DNA of 64,000 nucleotides from Roseitranquillus sediminis (lineage in GTDB: Bacteria; Pseudomonadota; Alphaproteobacteria; Rhodobacterales; Rhodobacteraceae). Under the pieces are notes generated by a model. The model had not been told where the DNA came from, made no database searches, and saw only the letters and a list, made by a program, of their open reading frames with translations. Every line of letters starts with the position of its first letter. The stretch's first letter is position 1. Shown piece by piece: positions 26,186-34,572 of the stretch. The stretch lies in NCBI RefSeq assembly GCF_016918935.1, contig NZ_JAFFOB010000007.1:62001-126000 (forward strand), given 5' to 3'. The position numbers and the translations under genes were made by a program.

Positions 26186-27100
26186 TCAGGCAAATATCAT
26201 CGACGAGAGCCGGCGGCGTCCATTGAGCACGATCGGGTCCTGCGGCTTCAGCGCGTCGAAGATGGTGAAGAGCTGCGTCTTGGCCGCGGCCTCGTTCCAC
26301 TCGCGATCGCGCCGGAAGAGCTCGAGCAGCTGGTCCACCGCGCCGGCGACGTCGCCCTTGGCGTGGAGCGCCAGCGCTAGGTCGAATCGCGCCTGGTGGT
26401 TCGTCGGGTCGGCCTCCACCGCCTGCTGCAGCTCAGCCACGGGTCCCGCCTTCTCGGCCTGCCGTGCGAGTTCGAGCTGCGCGCGCGCCGCCTCGAGCTC
26501 GGGCGAACCCGAAATTTCCGCGGGCGCCGCATCGATCAGCTGCGCCGCCCGGTCAGCCTCGCCCATGGCGAGATGCGCGCGCACGAGGCCGCCATAAGCC
26601 GCCGCGTTGGTCGGGGCCTCGCCCAGGATGGCTGCGAAGGTCTGCGCCGCATCGACCGCCGCGCCCTCCGCCAGCATCGTCTCGGCCGCCTCGACCGCCT
26701 CGGCGAGCGGATCGCCGTCGTCGCCGCCGCCGAGCTTCACCAGGCGCTCGATGAACTCCTTGATCTGGCTGGGCGGTACCGCGCCCTGAAAGCCGTCGAC
26801 CGGCTGGCCCTGCCAAAAGGCGTAGACCGTGGGAATCGACTGGATGCGGAGCTGCGCGGCAATCTGCTGGTTGCGGTCGACGTCGACCTTGACCAGCCGC
26901 ACCTTGCCGCGCGCCTCGGTCACCGCCTTTTCCAGCGCGGGCGTCAGCTGCTTGCAGGGACCGCACCACGTCGCCCAGAAGTCGACGATCACCGGCACGT
27001 CGCGACTGGCGTCGACGACGTCCTGCATGAAGGTCGCCTCAGTCGAGTCCTTGATGAGATCCGTCGCCGCGTCCTCTTTCCGACCGCCAAGCTCCAGCAT
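26186..27100 (-). CDS. Thioredoxin-TPR co-chaperone (YbbN/CnoX-like)
   Basis: The 304-residue protein has an N-terminal thioredoxin domain with the active pair Cys46-Cys49 in FWATWCGPCK and the cis-proline region IQSIPTVYAF, followed by helical tetratricopeptide-like repeats (about 130-300). E. coli YbbN has a SxxC site and acts as a holdase; the complete CGPC here suggests true thiol-disulfide activity as well, as in Caulobacter-type CnoX. The ATG at 27100 was chosen because the thioredoxin domain begins right after it. The LON-domain gene follows. Confidence 0.9.
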   Translation of the reverse strand: MLELGGRKEDAATDLIKDSTEATFMQDVVDASRDVPVIVDFWATWCGPCKQLTPALEKAVTEARGKVRLVKVDVDRNQQIAAQLRIQSIPTVYAFWQGQPVDGFQGAVPPSQIKEFIERLVKLGGGDDGDPLAEAVEAAETMLAEGAAVDAAQTFAAILGEAPTNAAAYGGLVRAHLAMGEADRAAQLIDAAPAEISGSPELEAARAQLELARQAEKAGPVAELQQAVEADPTNHQARFDLALALHAKGDVAGAVDQLLELFRRDREWNEAAAKTQLFTIFDALKPQDPIVLNGRRRLSSMIFA

Positions 27101-27168
27101 CGGTTTCCCCCTGTTCCGGATTCGCGGCCCTATATGCGCCCGACGCGGCCGAAGGCCAAGGGCAGCGG

Positions 27169-28068
27169 TCAGTCGAGCCGTACCGGTAAGTCCGCGCCGC
27201 GCAGCGCCTCGGCCGCGCTCAGCGGGCGACGTCCCTCGCGCTGGACCTCGGTCACCTCGACGGCGCCGCTGCCGCAGGCGATGCGCAGCCCCTCCAGCCG
27301 CTCGCCCGGCGCCCCCTCGCCCGCCGCCAGGCGCGAGCGCAGGAGCTTCAGCCGCTCGTCCCCCGCCAGGCACCAGGCGCCCGGGAACGGGGAGAGGCCG
27401 CGGATCTGGCGGTCGACCTCCACCGCCGGGCGGCTCCAGTCAATCCTGGCCTCGGCCTTGTCGACCTTGGTGGCGTAGGTGACGCCGAACTCGATCTGCG
27501 GCACCGGGACGAGGCCGTCGAGCCGCGAGATCGCCTCGACGATCAGCCGCGCCCCAATCGCCGCCAGCCGGTCGTGCAGGTCGCCGGTCGTGTCCTCCGG
27601 CCCGATCGGCGTCGCCTCCATCAGGAGCGCCGGCCCGGTGTCCAGCCCCTCCTCCATCCGCATGATAGAGATGCCGGTCTCTGCGTCGCCCGCCATCACC
27701 GCCCGGTGGATCGGCGCCGCGCCGCGCCAGCGCGGCAGGAGCGAGGCGTGGATGTTGAGGCAGCCCCGCGTGGGTGCGTCCAGCACGGCTCGCGGCAGGA
27801 TCATGCCGTAGGCCACGACCACCGCGAGGTCGGCGTCGAGATCGGCGAGACGCCCCTGCTCCCCAGCATCGCGCAATGTCCGAGGATGCCGGACCTCGAG
27901 GTCGAGCGCCTCCGCCCGGCACTGCACCGGCGACGGCCGGTCCCGCTTGCCCCGCCCCGCCGGCCGCGGCGGCTGCGTGTAGACGGCCGCGATCTCGTGC
28001 CCCCCCTCGACCAGGGCCTCGAGCGCCGGAACCGAAAAGTCGGGCGTTCCCATGAAGACGATGCGCAT
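27169..28068 (-). CDS. fmt: Methionyl-tRNA formyltransferase
   Basis: Fmt formylates initiator Met-tRNA. The 299-residue enzyme starts [19 protein letters not shown] and has the catalytic residues Asn105, His107 and Asp143 in [14 protein letters not shown] and EEGLDTGP. The C-terminal OB-like domain (from about 205) is present. The peptide deformylase gene that acts later on the same formyl group lies 950 bases upstream on the same strand, with a methyltransferase gene between them. Confidence 0.95.
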   Translation of the reverse strand: MRIVFMGTPDFSVPALEALVEGGHEIAAVYTQPPRPAGRGKRDRPSPVQCRAEALDLEVRHPRTLRDAGEQGRLADLDADLAVVVAYGMILPRAVLDAPTRGCLNIHASLLPRWRGAAPIHRAVMAGDAETGISIMRMEEGLDTGPALLMEATPIGPEDTTGDLHDRLAAIGARLIVEAISRLDGLVPVPQIEFGVTYATKVDKAEARIDWSRPAVEVDRQIRGLSPFPGAWCLAGDERLKLLRSRLAAGEGAPGERLEGLRIACGSGAVEVTEVQREGRRPLSAAEALRGADLPVRLD

Positions 28069-28127
28069 GGGCAGCTTGTTACCATTCCCGCCCGGCGACG
28101 CCAGCGCGGATCTCGGCGCGGGCCTCG

Positions 28128-28928
28128 CTACGCCGTCCCCGTCACCGCCCATGCCTTTGCGCGAAACACGAGGGTCCCGTCCGCACGGCGAGGCAGCGCC
28201 TCCTCCAGCGACGCCCGCAGACGCTTCCGCGCATCTTCCGGAAGGTTGGCGCAATAACCGGGCGCCGGTCCCGCGCCGCGGGTGAACGGCCGCCAGTAGT
28301 CGTCGAAGTCGCGGAACACCGTCTGCGTCTCGATACCCTCGCACGCGACGTCGACCAGCCCCGCCTGCTCGGTCAGGGAGACGAGGTCGTGCGGCGTGCA
28401 GAACGTAAAGCGCCGGCTCTCCCGCAGGTCCTCCGCATGTGGATCGAGCGCGATGGCCGCGTCCCAGAAGCGGGCCAGAAACTCGAGGCCCCTGTTCGGA
28501 TAGTCCCAGACGTAGAATCCGACGCGCCCGCCGGGGCGCAGGATCCGCTTCGCCTCTGCCAGCGCCGCCACCCGGTCCGGCACGAAGTTCAGCACGAGCC
28601 CAGAGACCACCAGGTCCCGGCTCTCGCTCGCCACGTCGAGGTGTTCGGCGTCTCCGATCCGGAATGTTGCCCGCGGATCATCGAGATTGCGCGTGGCCTG
28701 CGAGATGAAGTCTGGCGACCTGTCGATGGCGAGGACGCTCGCGGGGTTCCTCGCCAGTATCTCACGCGTGAGCGCGCCACTGCCGCAGCCGATCTCGAGC
28801 CAGTCGAGCCCCTCGCGCGGCTTGAGCCAATCGAGAAACAGGGGCGCGACCTGCCGGCTCCACCGGCCCATGTAGCCTTCGTAGGCTTTGCCCTCGCGCC
28901 AGACATCGTGCCGCGCCGACTCGCTCAT
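28128..28928 (-). CDS. Class I SAM-dependent methyltransferase
   Basis: The 266-residue protein has motif [15 protein letters not shown], motif [12 protein letters not shown], and motif III/IV regions with DAEHLDV and [18 protein letters not shown]. This is a small-molecule type methyltransferase (Methyltransf_11/25 fold); the acceptor is unknown. I start it at ATG 28928, preceded by GGGAG. It sits between def and fmt on the same strand, which is unusual because those two are normally adjacent. Functional linkage to translation initiation is not implied by the sequence. Confidence 0.87.
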   Translation of the reverse strand: MSESARHDVWREGKAYEGYMGRWSRQVAPLFLDWLKPREGLDWLEIGCGSGALTREILARNPASVLAIDRSPDFISQATRNLDDPRATFRIGDAEHLDVASESRDLVVSGLVLNFVPDRVAALAEAKRILRPGGRVGFYVWDYPNRGLEFLARFWDAAIALDPHAEDLRESRRFTFCTPHDLVSLTEQAGLVDVACEGIETQTVFRDFDDYWRPFTRGAGPAPGYCANLPEDARKRLRASLEEALPRRADGTLVFRAKAWAVTGTA

Positions 28929-29020
28929 CCCGGGCTCCCGCTGCTGGCTCAGCTTCACACGCCTGCGGGACGCTGTCAGCAGCAGAGAATGGGAAGCCGG
29001 GCGGGAATGTCAGACGCGCG

Positions 29021-29542
29021 TCACGCGCGCTGCCGCTCGCGCTTCAGCTTCTGCATCTTGCGGGTTATGATCTGCCGCTTCAGCGGCTTGAGATAGTCGA
29101 TGTAGAGCCGCCCGTTCAAGTGGTCGAGCTCGTGCTGGACACAGACCGCGGCGAAGCCGTCGAACGTCTGCTCCCGCTCGCTTCCACTGAGATCGAGCCA
29201 GCGCATGGCGACCTCTGCCGGGCGCTCGACGTCCGCATAGATCTCGGGGATCGAGAGGCAGCCCTCTTCCCAGACCTTGGTCTCGTCCGAGCGGGCGATG
29301 ATCTCGGGGTTGACCAGCACCATCGGCTGCGGATCCGTCCCCTCCTTCTTGGCGCAATCCATCACGAAGATGCGCTTCATCACCCCGATCTGCGTCGCGG
29401 CGAGGCCCGAGCCGGGCGCGTCGTACATGGTTTCGAGCATGTCGTCGGCCAGCTGCCGCAGTTCGTCCGAGATATCGTCCACGGGATCGGCCACCGCCTT
29501 CAGTCGCGGGTCGGGATGGATCAGGATCGGTCGCAGGGCCAT
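29021..29542 (-). CDS. def: Peptide deformylase
   Basis: Def removes the formyl group from new polypeptides. The 173-residue enzyme has all three motifs: GSGLAATQIG, EEGCLSIP with metal ligand Cys95, and QHELDHLNG with ligands His137 and His141 and catalytic Glu138. The ATG at 29542 opens directly with the conserved MALRPILIHPDPRL. The C-terminus is rich in lysine and arginine. It is divergent from a MalY/PatB-type gene. Confidence 0.96.
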   Translation of the reverse strand: MALRPILIHPDPRLKAVADPVDDISDELRQLADDMLETMYDAPGSGLAATQIGVMKRIFVMDCAKKEGTDPQPMVLVNPEIIARSDETKVWEEGCLSIPEIYADVERPAEVAMRWLDLSGSEREQTFDGFAAVCVQHELDHLNGRLYIDYLKPLKRQIITRKMQKLKRERQRA

Positions 29543-29639
29543 GGAGGCGGATTTAGGCGAGGGCGCCGCGCCGCGCAACGGCCCTTGCGCTCGGCCGTGC
29601 AGGGTCTAGCCTCGCGCCGCCATCAGCAGGGGCCTTTTC

Positions 29640-30833
29640 ATGAACGTGGACCTCACGACCGACTTCGACCGCATCATCGACCGCCGCGGCACCCAGTGCC
29701 AGAAGTGGGACATGATGGAGGCGCGTTGCGGTGTCGCCGGCGAGGACGCGCTGGCGATGTGGGTGGCGGACATGGACTTCCGCTCGCCGCCCGAGGTGCG
29801 CGAGGCGCTGAGGCAGGCGGCCGAGCACGGCGTCTTCGGCTACCTCGGGGACGAGGGGCCCTACCGCGAGGCGATCCGCTGGTGGATGGAGACACGGCAC
29901 GCTTGGCGGCTCGACCCCGACCACGTCTTCACGACGCACGGCCTCGTCAACGGCGTCTCGCTCTGCCTCCAGGCCCTCACCGAGCCTGGCGACGGGATCG
30001 TCCTGATGACGCCAGTCTACCACGCCTTCTCCCGCGCGATCCGCGCCAATGCGCGCGAAGTGGTCGAGATGCCGCTGACGATCGGCGCGGACGGCTGCCA
30101 CGCCATGGACATCGACGCTTGGGAAAGCGCCATGACCGGGCGCGAGCGGATGCTGATCCTCTGCTCGCCGCACAATCCCGGCGGCCGGGTCTGGACGCGG
30201 GACGAGCTGCGGCAGGTCGCCGACTTCTGCCGCCGCCACGACCTGATCCTCGTCAGCGACGAGGTGCACCACGACCTCGTCTTCGCACCGCACGCGCACG
30301 TCCCGATGCCGCTCGCCGCGCCCGAGGTCGCCGACCGGCTGGTGATGCTGACCGCCGCCAGCAAGACCTTCAACATCGCCGGCGAGCACATCGGAAACGT
30401 CACCATCGCTGACCCCACCTTACGCGCACGCTTCGCCGCCCGGATGCAGGCGAGCTCGATCAGCGCCAACTTCCTCGGGCAAGGGATGGTCCGCGCCGCC
30501 TACTCGCCCGAGGGCGCGGAATGGGTCGGCGAGCTGGTGGGCTACCTCGACGGCAACCGCCGCCTGTTCGACGACGGTCTCGACGCGATCCCGGGCGTGC
30601 GCTCCATGCCCCTGCAGTCGACCTACCTCGCCTGGGTCGACTTCTCGGGCACCGGAATGACGGCCGACGAGGTCAACGCGCGGGTGGGCCGCGTTGCCCG
30701 CATCGCCGCGAGCCCGGGCCCGGCGTTCGGCAAGGGCGGCGAGAGCTGGCTGCGCTTCAACCTCGGGATGCCGCGGGTGCAGATCGCCGAAGCGGTCGAG
30801 CGGCTGCAGCACGCCTTCACCGACCTGCAGTGA
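29640..30833 (+). CDS. MalY/PatB family PLP-dependent C-S lyase / aminotransferase
   Basis: The 397-residue fold-type I PLP enzyme has MWVADMDFRSPPEV, SPHNPGGRVWT with Asn179, VSDEVHHDL with Asp207 and the PLP-binding Lys242 in TAASKTFNIAG. These mark the MalY/PatB subgroup, which includes cystathionine beta-lyases. It likely cleaves C-S bonds of cystathionine or related thioethers. AGGGG lies upstream of the ATG. It is followed 92 bases on by the glutathionyl-hydroquinone reductase gene in the same direction. Confidence 0.9.
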   Translation: MNVDLTTDFDRIIDRRGTQCQKWDMMEARCGVAGEDALAMWVADMDFRSPPEVREALRQAAEHGVFGYLGDEGPYREAIRWWMETRHAWRLDPDHVFTTHGLVNGVSLCLQALTEPGDGIVLMTPVYHAFSRAIRANAREVVEMPLTIGADGCHAMDIDAWESAMTGRERMLILCSPHNPGGRVWTRDELRQVADFCRRHDLILVSDEVHHDLVFAPHAHVPMPLAAPEVADRLVMLTAASKTFNIAGEHIGNVTIADPTLRARFAARMQASSISANFLGQGMVRAAYSPEGAEWVGELVGYLDGNRRLFDDGLDAIPGVRSMPLQSTYLAWVDFSGTGMTADEVNARVGRVARIAASPGPAFGKGGESWLRFNLGMPRVQIAEAVERLQHAFTDLQ

Positions 30834-30925
30834 CTCCTGCGCCAGCGCGCATGCCATGTGCGCGCCCTGCTGTTCCCACGCAACCGTCGCGAGCCATGTA
30901 GAGGATTGGTCAGAAGGGAGATGGC

Positions 30926-31930
30926 ATGGGACAGCTCATCGGCGGCGTCTGGCACGACGCGTGGTACGACACGGCGAGCACGGGCGGGAAGTTCGTCCGC
31001 TCGACCTCCAAGTTCCGCAACTGGATCACGGCTGACGGCGCGGCGGGTCCCACGGGCGAGGGCGCATTTGCCGCCGAGAGCGGGCGCTACCACCTCTACG
31101 TCTCGCTCGCCTGCCCCTGGGCTCACCGCACGCTGATCTTCCGCCGGATCAAGGACCTCGCGCCGCACATCGGCGTCAGCGCCGTCCATCCTGACATGCT
31201 GGACGAGGGCTGGGAGCTTCGCGACGACTTCCCCGGCGCGACGGGCGACGATCTCTACGGCCTGCCCTATCTGCGAGACCTCTACGTGAAGGCCAAGCCC
31301 GATGTCTCGGGCCGCGTCACCGTCCCGGTCCTTTGGGACAAGCAGCGCGAGACCATCGTCTCGAACGAGTCGTCCGAGATCATCCGCATGTTCAATTCCG
31401 CTTTCGACGGCCTCACCGGCAACACCGACGACTACTGGCCCGAGGAACTTCGCGACGAGATTGAGGCAGTCAACAAGCGCGTCTATTCCACCGTCAACAA
31501 CGGCGTCTACAAGGCCGGGTTCGCGACCTCGCAGGAGGCCTACGACGATGCGGCACGCGCGCTCTTCGACAGCCTCGACTGGCTCGACGGCATCCTCGCG
31601 CAAAACCGCTACCTGGTCGGAGACCGTGTGACCGAGGCCGACTGGCGCCTCGCGACGACGCTCTTCAGATTCGACCCGGTCTATCACACCCACTTCAAGT
31701 GCAACCGGAACTACCTGCGCGACTATCCGAACCTCTGGCCCTACGCGCGCGAGCTCTACCAGTGGCCGGGCGTCGCGGAGACGGTCGACTTCGACCACAT
31801 CGTCCGGCACTACCACTACAGCCACGACACGGTAAATCCGCACCGCATCATCCCGATCAACCCGGTGCTCGACTGGGATGATCCGCACGGGCGCGACCGC
31901 CTGAAGAAGTCGCAGAGTCTGCTGATGTAG
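30926..31930 (+). CDS. Glutathionyl-hydroquinone reductase (Xi-class glutathione transferase, YqjG-like)
   Basis: The 334-residue protein has the catalytic Cys63 in SLACPWAHRTL, at the same position as in E. coli YqjG, and the family segments SNESSEIIRMFN, RYLVGDRVTEADWRL and the C-terminal YHYSHDTVNPHRIIP. Such enzymes reduce glutathionyl-hydroquinones with glutathione. The ATG is preceded by AAGGGAGA. A long non-coding stretch follows. Confidence 0.93.
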   Translation: MGQLIGGVWHDAWYDTASTGGKFVRSTSKFRNWITADGAAGPTGEGAFAAESGRYHLYVSLACPWAHRTLIFRRIKDLAPHIGVSAVHPDMLDEGWELRDDFPGATGDDLYGLPYLRDLYVKAKPDVSGRVTVPVLWDKQRETIVSNESSEIIRMFNSAFDGLTGNTDDYWPEELRDEIEAVNKRVYSTVNNGVYKAGFATSQEAYDDAARALFDSLDWLDGILAQNRYLVGDRVTEADWRLATTLFRFDPVYHTHFKCNRNYLRDYPNLWPYARELYQWPGVAETVDFDHIVRHYHYSHDTVNPHRIIPINPVLDWDDPHGRDRLKKSQSLLM

Positions 31931-32786
31931 CGGCGGCGGCCCCGTGCGGCGCTGCGACAGATCCAACTCCGCCCGCCCAGGTGAAGCGGTCCCCGGACCG
32001 GACACCAACAGGCGGCGCCTCTCATCGGTAGCCGGCCATGCTGCTTTCGTAGCGGTCGGGGCTCAGGCAGCCGGGCGACGGGTGAAGCGCCGGGCGTCGT
32101 GCTACGCGCTGACGGCGGGGGTTTCTCCACGCAGCGAGCGGCCCCACGCCATCGACCTTCAGCGTCTCCGTATGTCACCGTCGTCCGGGTTTCCGCGTCT
32201 GTGAAGGAGCCGACCGGGTTCGCCTCGCGAAGGCTGTCACCGTAGTTCTCGCCGGCTTCCTGCCGCCCGCGGCCACCTTTCGGCCGGCTTACGCAGCGCG
32301 GGCGCCCGCGTCCGCCGCGCGTCGACCCGCCGGCCCATCGTGCAGCCCACGATCCTTAGCAACCTGGCGTCCATGAGCGGACCTCGGTCCGGTCGTCGTT
32401 TACGCCAACGGTCCGAGACGGAGCCGAGCGCCTCGGCGACGCGTCAGCCGCTTCAGTTCCTTGTAATCTACGACCCGGCCCGATCGACCGGCTGACGCCG
32501 CACGACGATGCGGTCGGCGGCGGCTTCATCCTCGCCATCGACCGCAACCCACTGACCGGGCTCTGCAGGGCCCTGTTCTTCAAATTTGTCGATCAACCGA
32601 AATCGGCCGTGCGCTCGAGAGCTCCGCGCCCCAGACCACGGATGCAGATCGAAGGCGAGGGTCGCAAAGCCGGTTCCGCACAACACCGCGCCAGGTGGCA
32701 GGCCCGATCCGGATTTGGGAGGCAGCCGAATTCTAGGAGCTGGATGGCACGAGCCGGAGGGCGATCCAAGCTCGGCTCGCCTGCGG
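31931..32786. other. 856-base region without a recognisable gene
   Basis: This is one of the longest unexplained gaps in the window. Only short open frames occur, without convincing starts or domains; near 32470-32730 a minus-strand frame of mixed composition could be a decayed gene, but I cannot name it. I see no tRNA, repeat or transposase remnant. Confidence 0.55.
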
Positions 32787-33149
32787 TCAGGTGGACGAGA
32801 AGTGCTCGACGATCGCGACAAGGTCCTCGGGACTGGTCTCGGCCCGCATGAACGCGCAGGCGTTCGGGATGTGCCGGAAGATCGAGCCGTCCGAGAAGAA
32901 CGAGGTGTCGGTCACGAAGATGACCTTGGCATCGGGTCGGCGGTAGCTGGCGTAGTCGGCCACGGCGAAGGCCGATTCGCCCGGCAGGACGAGGTCCAGC
33001 ACCACCACGTCGACTGCAGGGTCGCGCTGCAGTTCGTCTATCGCTTCATGCTGCGTCGTGGCCACGCGCACCGCCGCGCCCCGACGCTCCAGCGCTCGGC
33101 GCCAGAGATCGGCCAGCGCCGCCTTCGGCTGAACGATCAGAACCTGCAT
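32787..33149 (-). CDS. Stand-alone receiver-like protein with degenerate active site
   Basis: The 120-residue protein has the fold and length of a CheY-like receiver, with a phospho-acceptor-like Asp52 in VVVLDLVLPG and VIFVTDTS in the position of the switch threonine. The N-terminal acidic pair that binds magnesium is replaced (VLIVQPK instead of V-DD), and the conserved Lys-Pro is missing (AFMRAETSPEDL). It is therefore probably a pseudo-receiver that may not be phosphorylated normally. As I recall, very similar orphan proteins are widespread in Rhodobacterales. It has no output domain and lies alone, divergent from a lytic transglycosylase. Confidence 0.85.
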   Translation of the reverse strand: MQVLIVQPKAALADLWRRALERRGAAVRVATTQHEAIDELQRDPAVDVVVLDLVLPGESAFAVADYASYRRPDAKVIFVTDTSFFSDGSIFRHIPNACAFMRAETSPEDLVAIVEHFSST

Positions 33150-33294
33150 CACATACCTCTGCGGCAACCGGCTTGCCGCGGCCCCTTGCCGGCACGTTCG
33201 TCCGTGCAGTTTAACGACCATCTAACGTCGACACACACCACATGGAAGACAAGCGATTCTTTGCTGACGACTTGACGCCGCCGTCCCGCGCCCG

Positions 33295-34476
33295 ATGCTC
33301 TGCGGCATGCACAGGATCCTCCTACTCGCCGCCGCTCTCGCCCTTCCCCTTCCGTCCGCCGCGCAGGTTGCTTGCGGTGGCGACTTCGGCGGCTTCGTGC
33401 AGCGCATGGCGGCAGAAGCACGCGCCCGCGGCTTCGATCAGTCCACCGTCGGGAGCTTCTTCGCCGGCGTCCGACAGGACCCGGCGGTGATCCGTGCCGA
33501 CCGGGCCCAGGGCGTCTTCCAGCTGCCCTTCATCGACTTCTCCCGCCGCCTCATCAGCCAGAACCGGCTGCAGAACGGCGCCCGCATGGCCCAGCGCTAC
33601 GACGCCGTCTTCGACCAGATCGAGCAGCGCTACGGCGTCAGCCGCGGCGTCCTGCTGGCCTTCTGGGCCTTCGAGACCGACTTCGGCCAGGTGCAGGGCG
33701 ACTTCAACACCGTCAATGCGCTGATGACGCTGGCGCACGACTGCCGGCGCCCGGACCTCTTCCGGCCGCAGGTCTTCGCCGCGCTCGAGCTCTACCGCCA
33801 GGGTGCGCTTGATCCGGCGCAGACGCAGGGCGCCTGGGCGGGCGAGATCGGGATGGTGCAGATGCTGCCGTCCGAAATCATCGAGAAGGGCGTCGACGCA
33901 GACGGCGACGGCCGCGTCGACCTCAAGGGCTCTGCCACCGACGCGCTCTTCACCGGCGCCGCGGTCCTGCGCTCGCTAGGCTGGCGCCCGAACGAGCCGT
34001 GGCTGCAGGAGGTGACGCTGCCCGCGAGCTTCGACTGGGCGCAAACCGGCCTCGACGTGCAGCGCAGCGGTGGCGAATGGGCGCGCTTGGGCGTGCAGCC
34101 TCGCTGGGGCAGCATCACGAACCTGCCTGCCTCGGTGCTCCTGCCGCAAGGGCGGGGCGGCCCCGCCTTCCTCGCCTATCCGAATTTCAACGTCCTCTTC
34201 GAGTGGAACCGGAGCTTCGTCTACGTTACCACTGCCGCCTACTTCGCCACCCGGCTCGAGGGTGCGCCGGTCTACGCCGCCGGCAATCCCTCCCCTGCCC
34301 TGTCCGAGGGCCAGATGCGCCAGCTCCAGCAGAAGCTCGCCGCGCGCGGGCATGACGTCGGCGGCATCGACGGCATCCTCGGCGCGATGACGCGCTCGGC
34401 GGTGCAGGCCGAGCAGCGGCGGCTGGGCCTGCCGGCCGACGCCTGGCCAACGCCGGAACTCCTGCAGCGCCTCTGA
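33295..34476 (+). CDS. Lytic murein transglycosylase (MltB-type) with peptidoglycan-binding domain
   Basis: The 393-residue exported protein has a signal peptide (HRILLLAAALALPLPSAAQ), an SLT_2/MltB catalytic domain with Glu127 in LLAFWAFETDFGQ, QGAWAGEIGMVQMLPSEI and a C-terminal PG_binding_1 domain (LSEGQMRQLQQKLAARGHDVGG region). It cleaves peptidoglycan glycan strands to 1,6-anhydro ends in the periplasm. The ATG may be 33295 or 33307. It is convergent with smc across two hairpins. Confidence 0.92.
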   Translation: MLCGMHRILLLAAALALPLPSAAQVACGGDFGGFVQRMAAEARARGFDQSTVGSFFAGVRQDPAVIRADRAQGVFQLPFIDFSRRLISQNRLQNGARMAQRYDAVFDQIEQRYGVSRGVLLAFWAFETDFGQVQGDFNTVNALMTLAHDCRRPDLFRPQVFAALELYRQGALDPAQTQGAWAGEIGMVQMLPSEIIEKGVDADGDGRVDLKGSATDALFTGAAVLRSLGWRPNEPWLQEVTLPASFDWAQTGLDVQRSGGEWARLGVQPRWGSITNLPASVLLPQGRGGPAFLAYPNFNVLFEWNRSFVYVTTAAYFATRLEGAPVYAAGNPSPALSEGQMRQLQQKLAARGHDVGGIDGILGAMTRSAVQAEQRRLGLPADAWPTPELLQRL

Positions 34477-34490
34477 CACCCAGCGCGACC

Positions 34491-34557
34491 GCGCCGCGCC
34501 GTCAGGCGCGGCGCCCGGCCCAACCCCCGGCAAGCGCGCCAGCGCGCAGTCCGGGGG
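34491..34557. terminator. Double hairpin between convergent transglycosylase and smc genes
   Basis: GCGCCGCGCC (34491-34500) pairs with GGCGCGGCGC (34505-34514) around GTCA. A second structure pairs CCCCCGG (34524-34530) with CCGGGGG (34551-34557), with inner GCGCGC arms. They are well placed to stop transcription from both sides. Confidence 0.7.
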
Positions 34558-34572
34558 GCGGGAGCGCCCCAG

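Noticed and set aside
30846-30873. Short GCGCGCA/TGCGCGC inverted repeat between the PatB-like and hydroquinone-reductase genes
   Set aside because: Only a 7-bp stem of low-complexity GC sequence; not distinctive enough to call a terminator.
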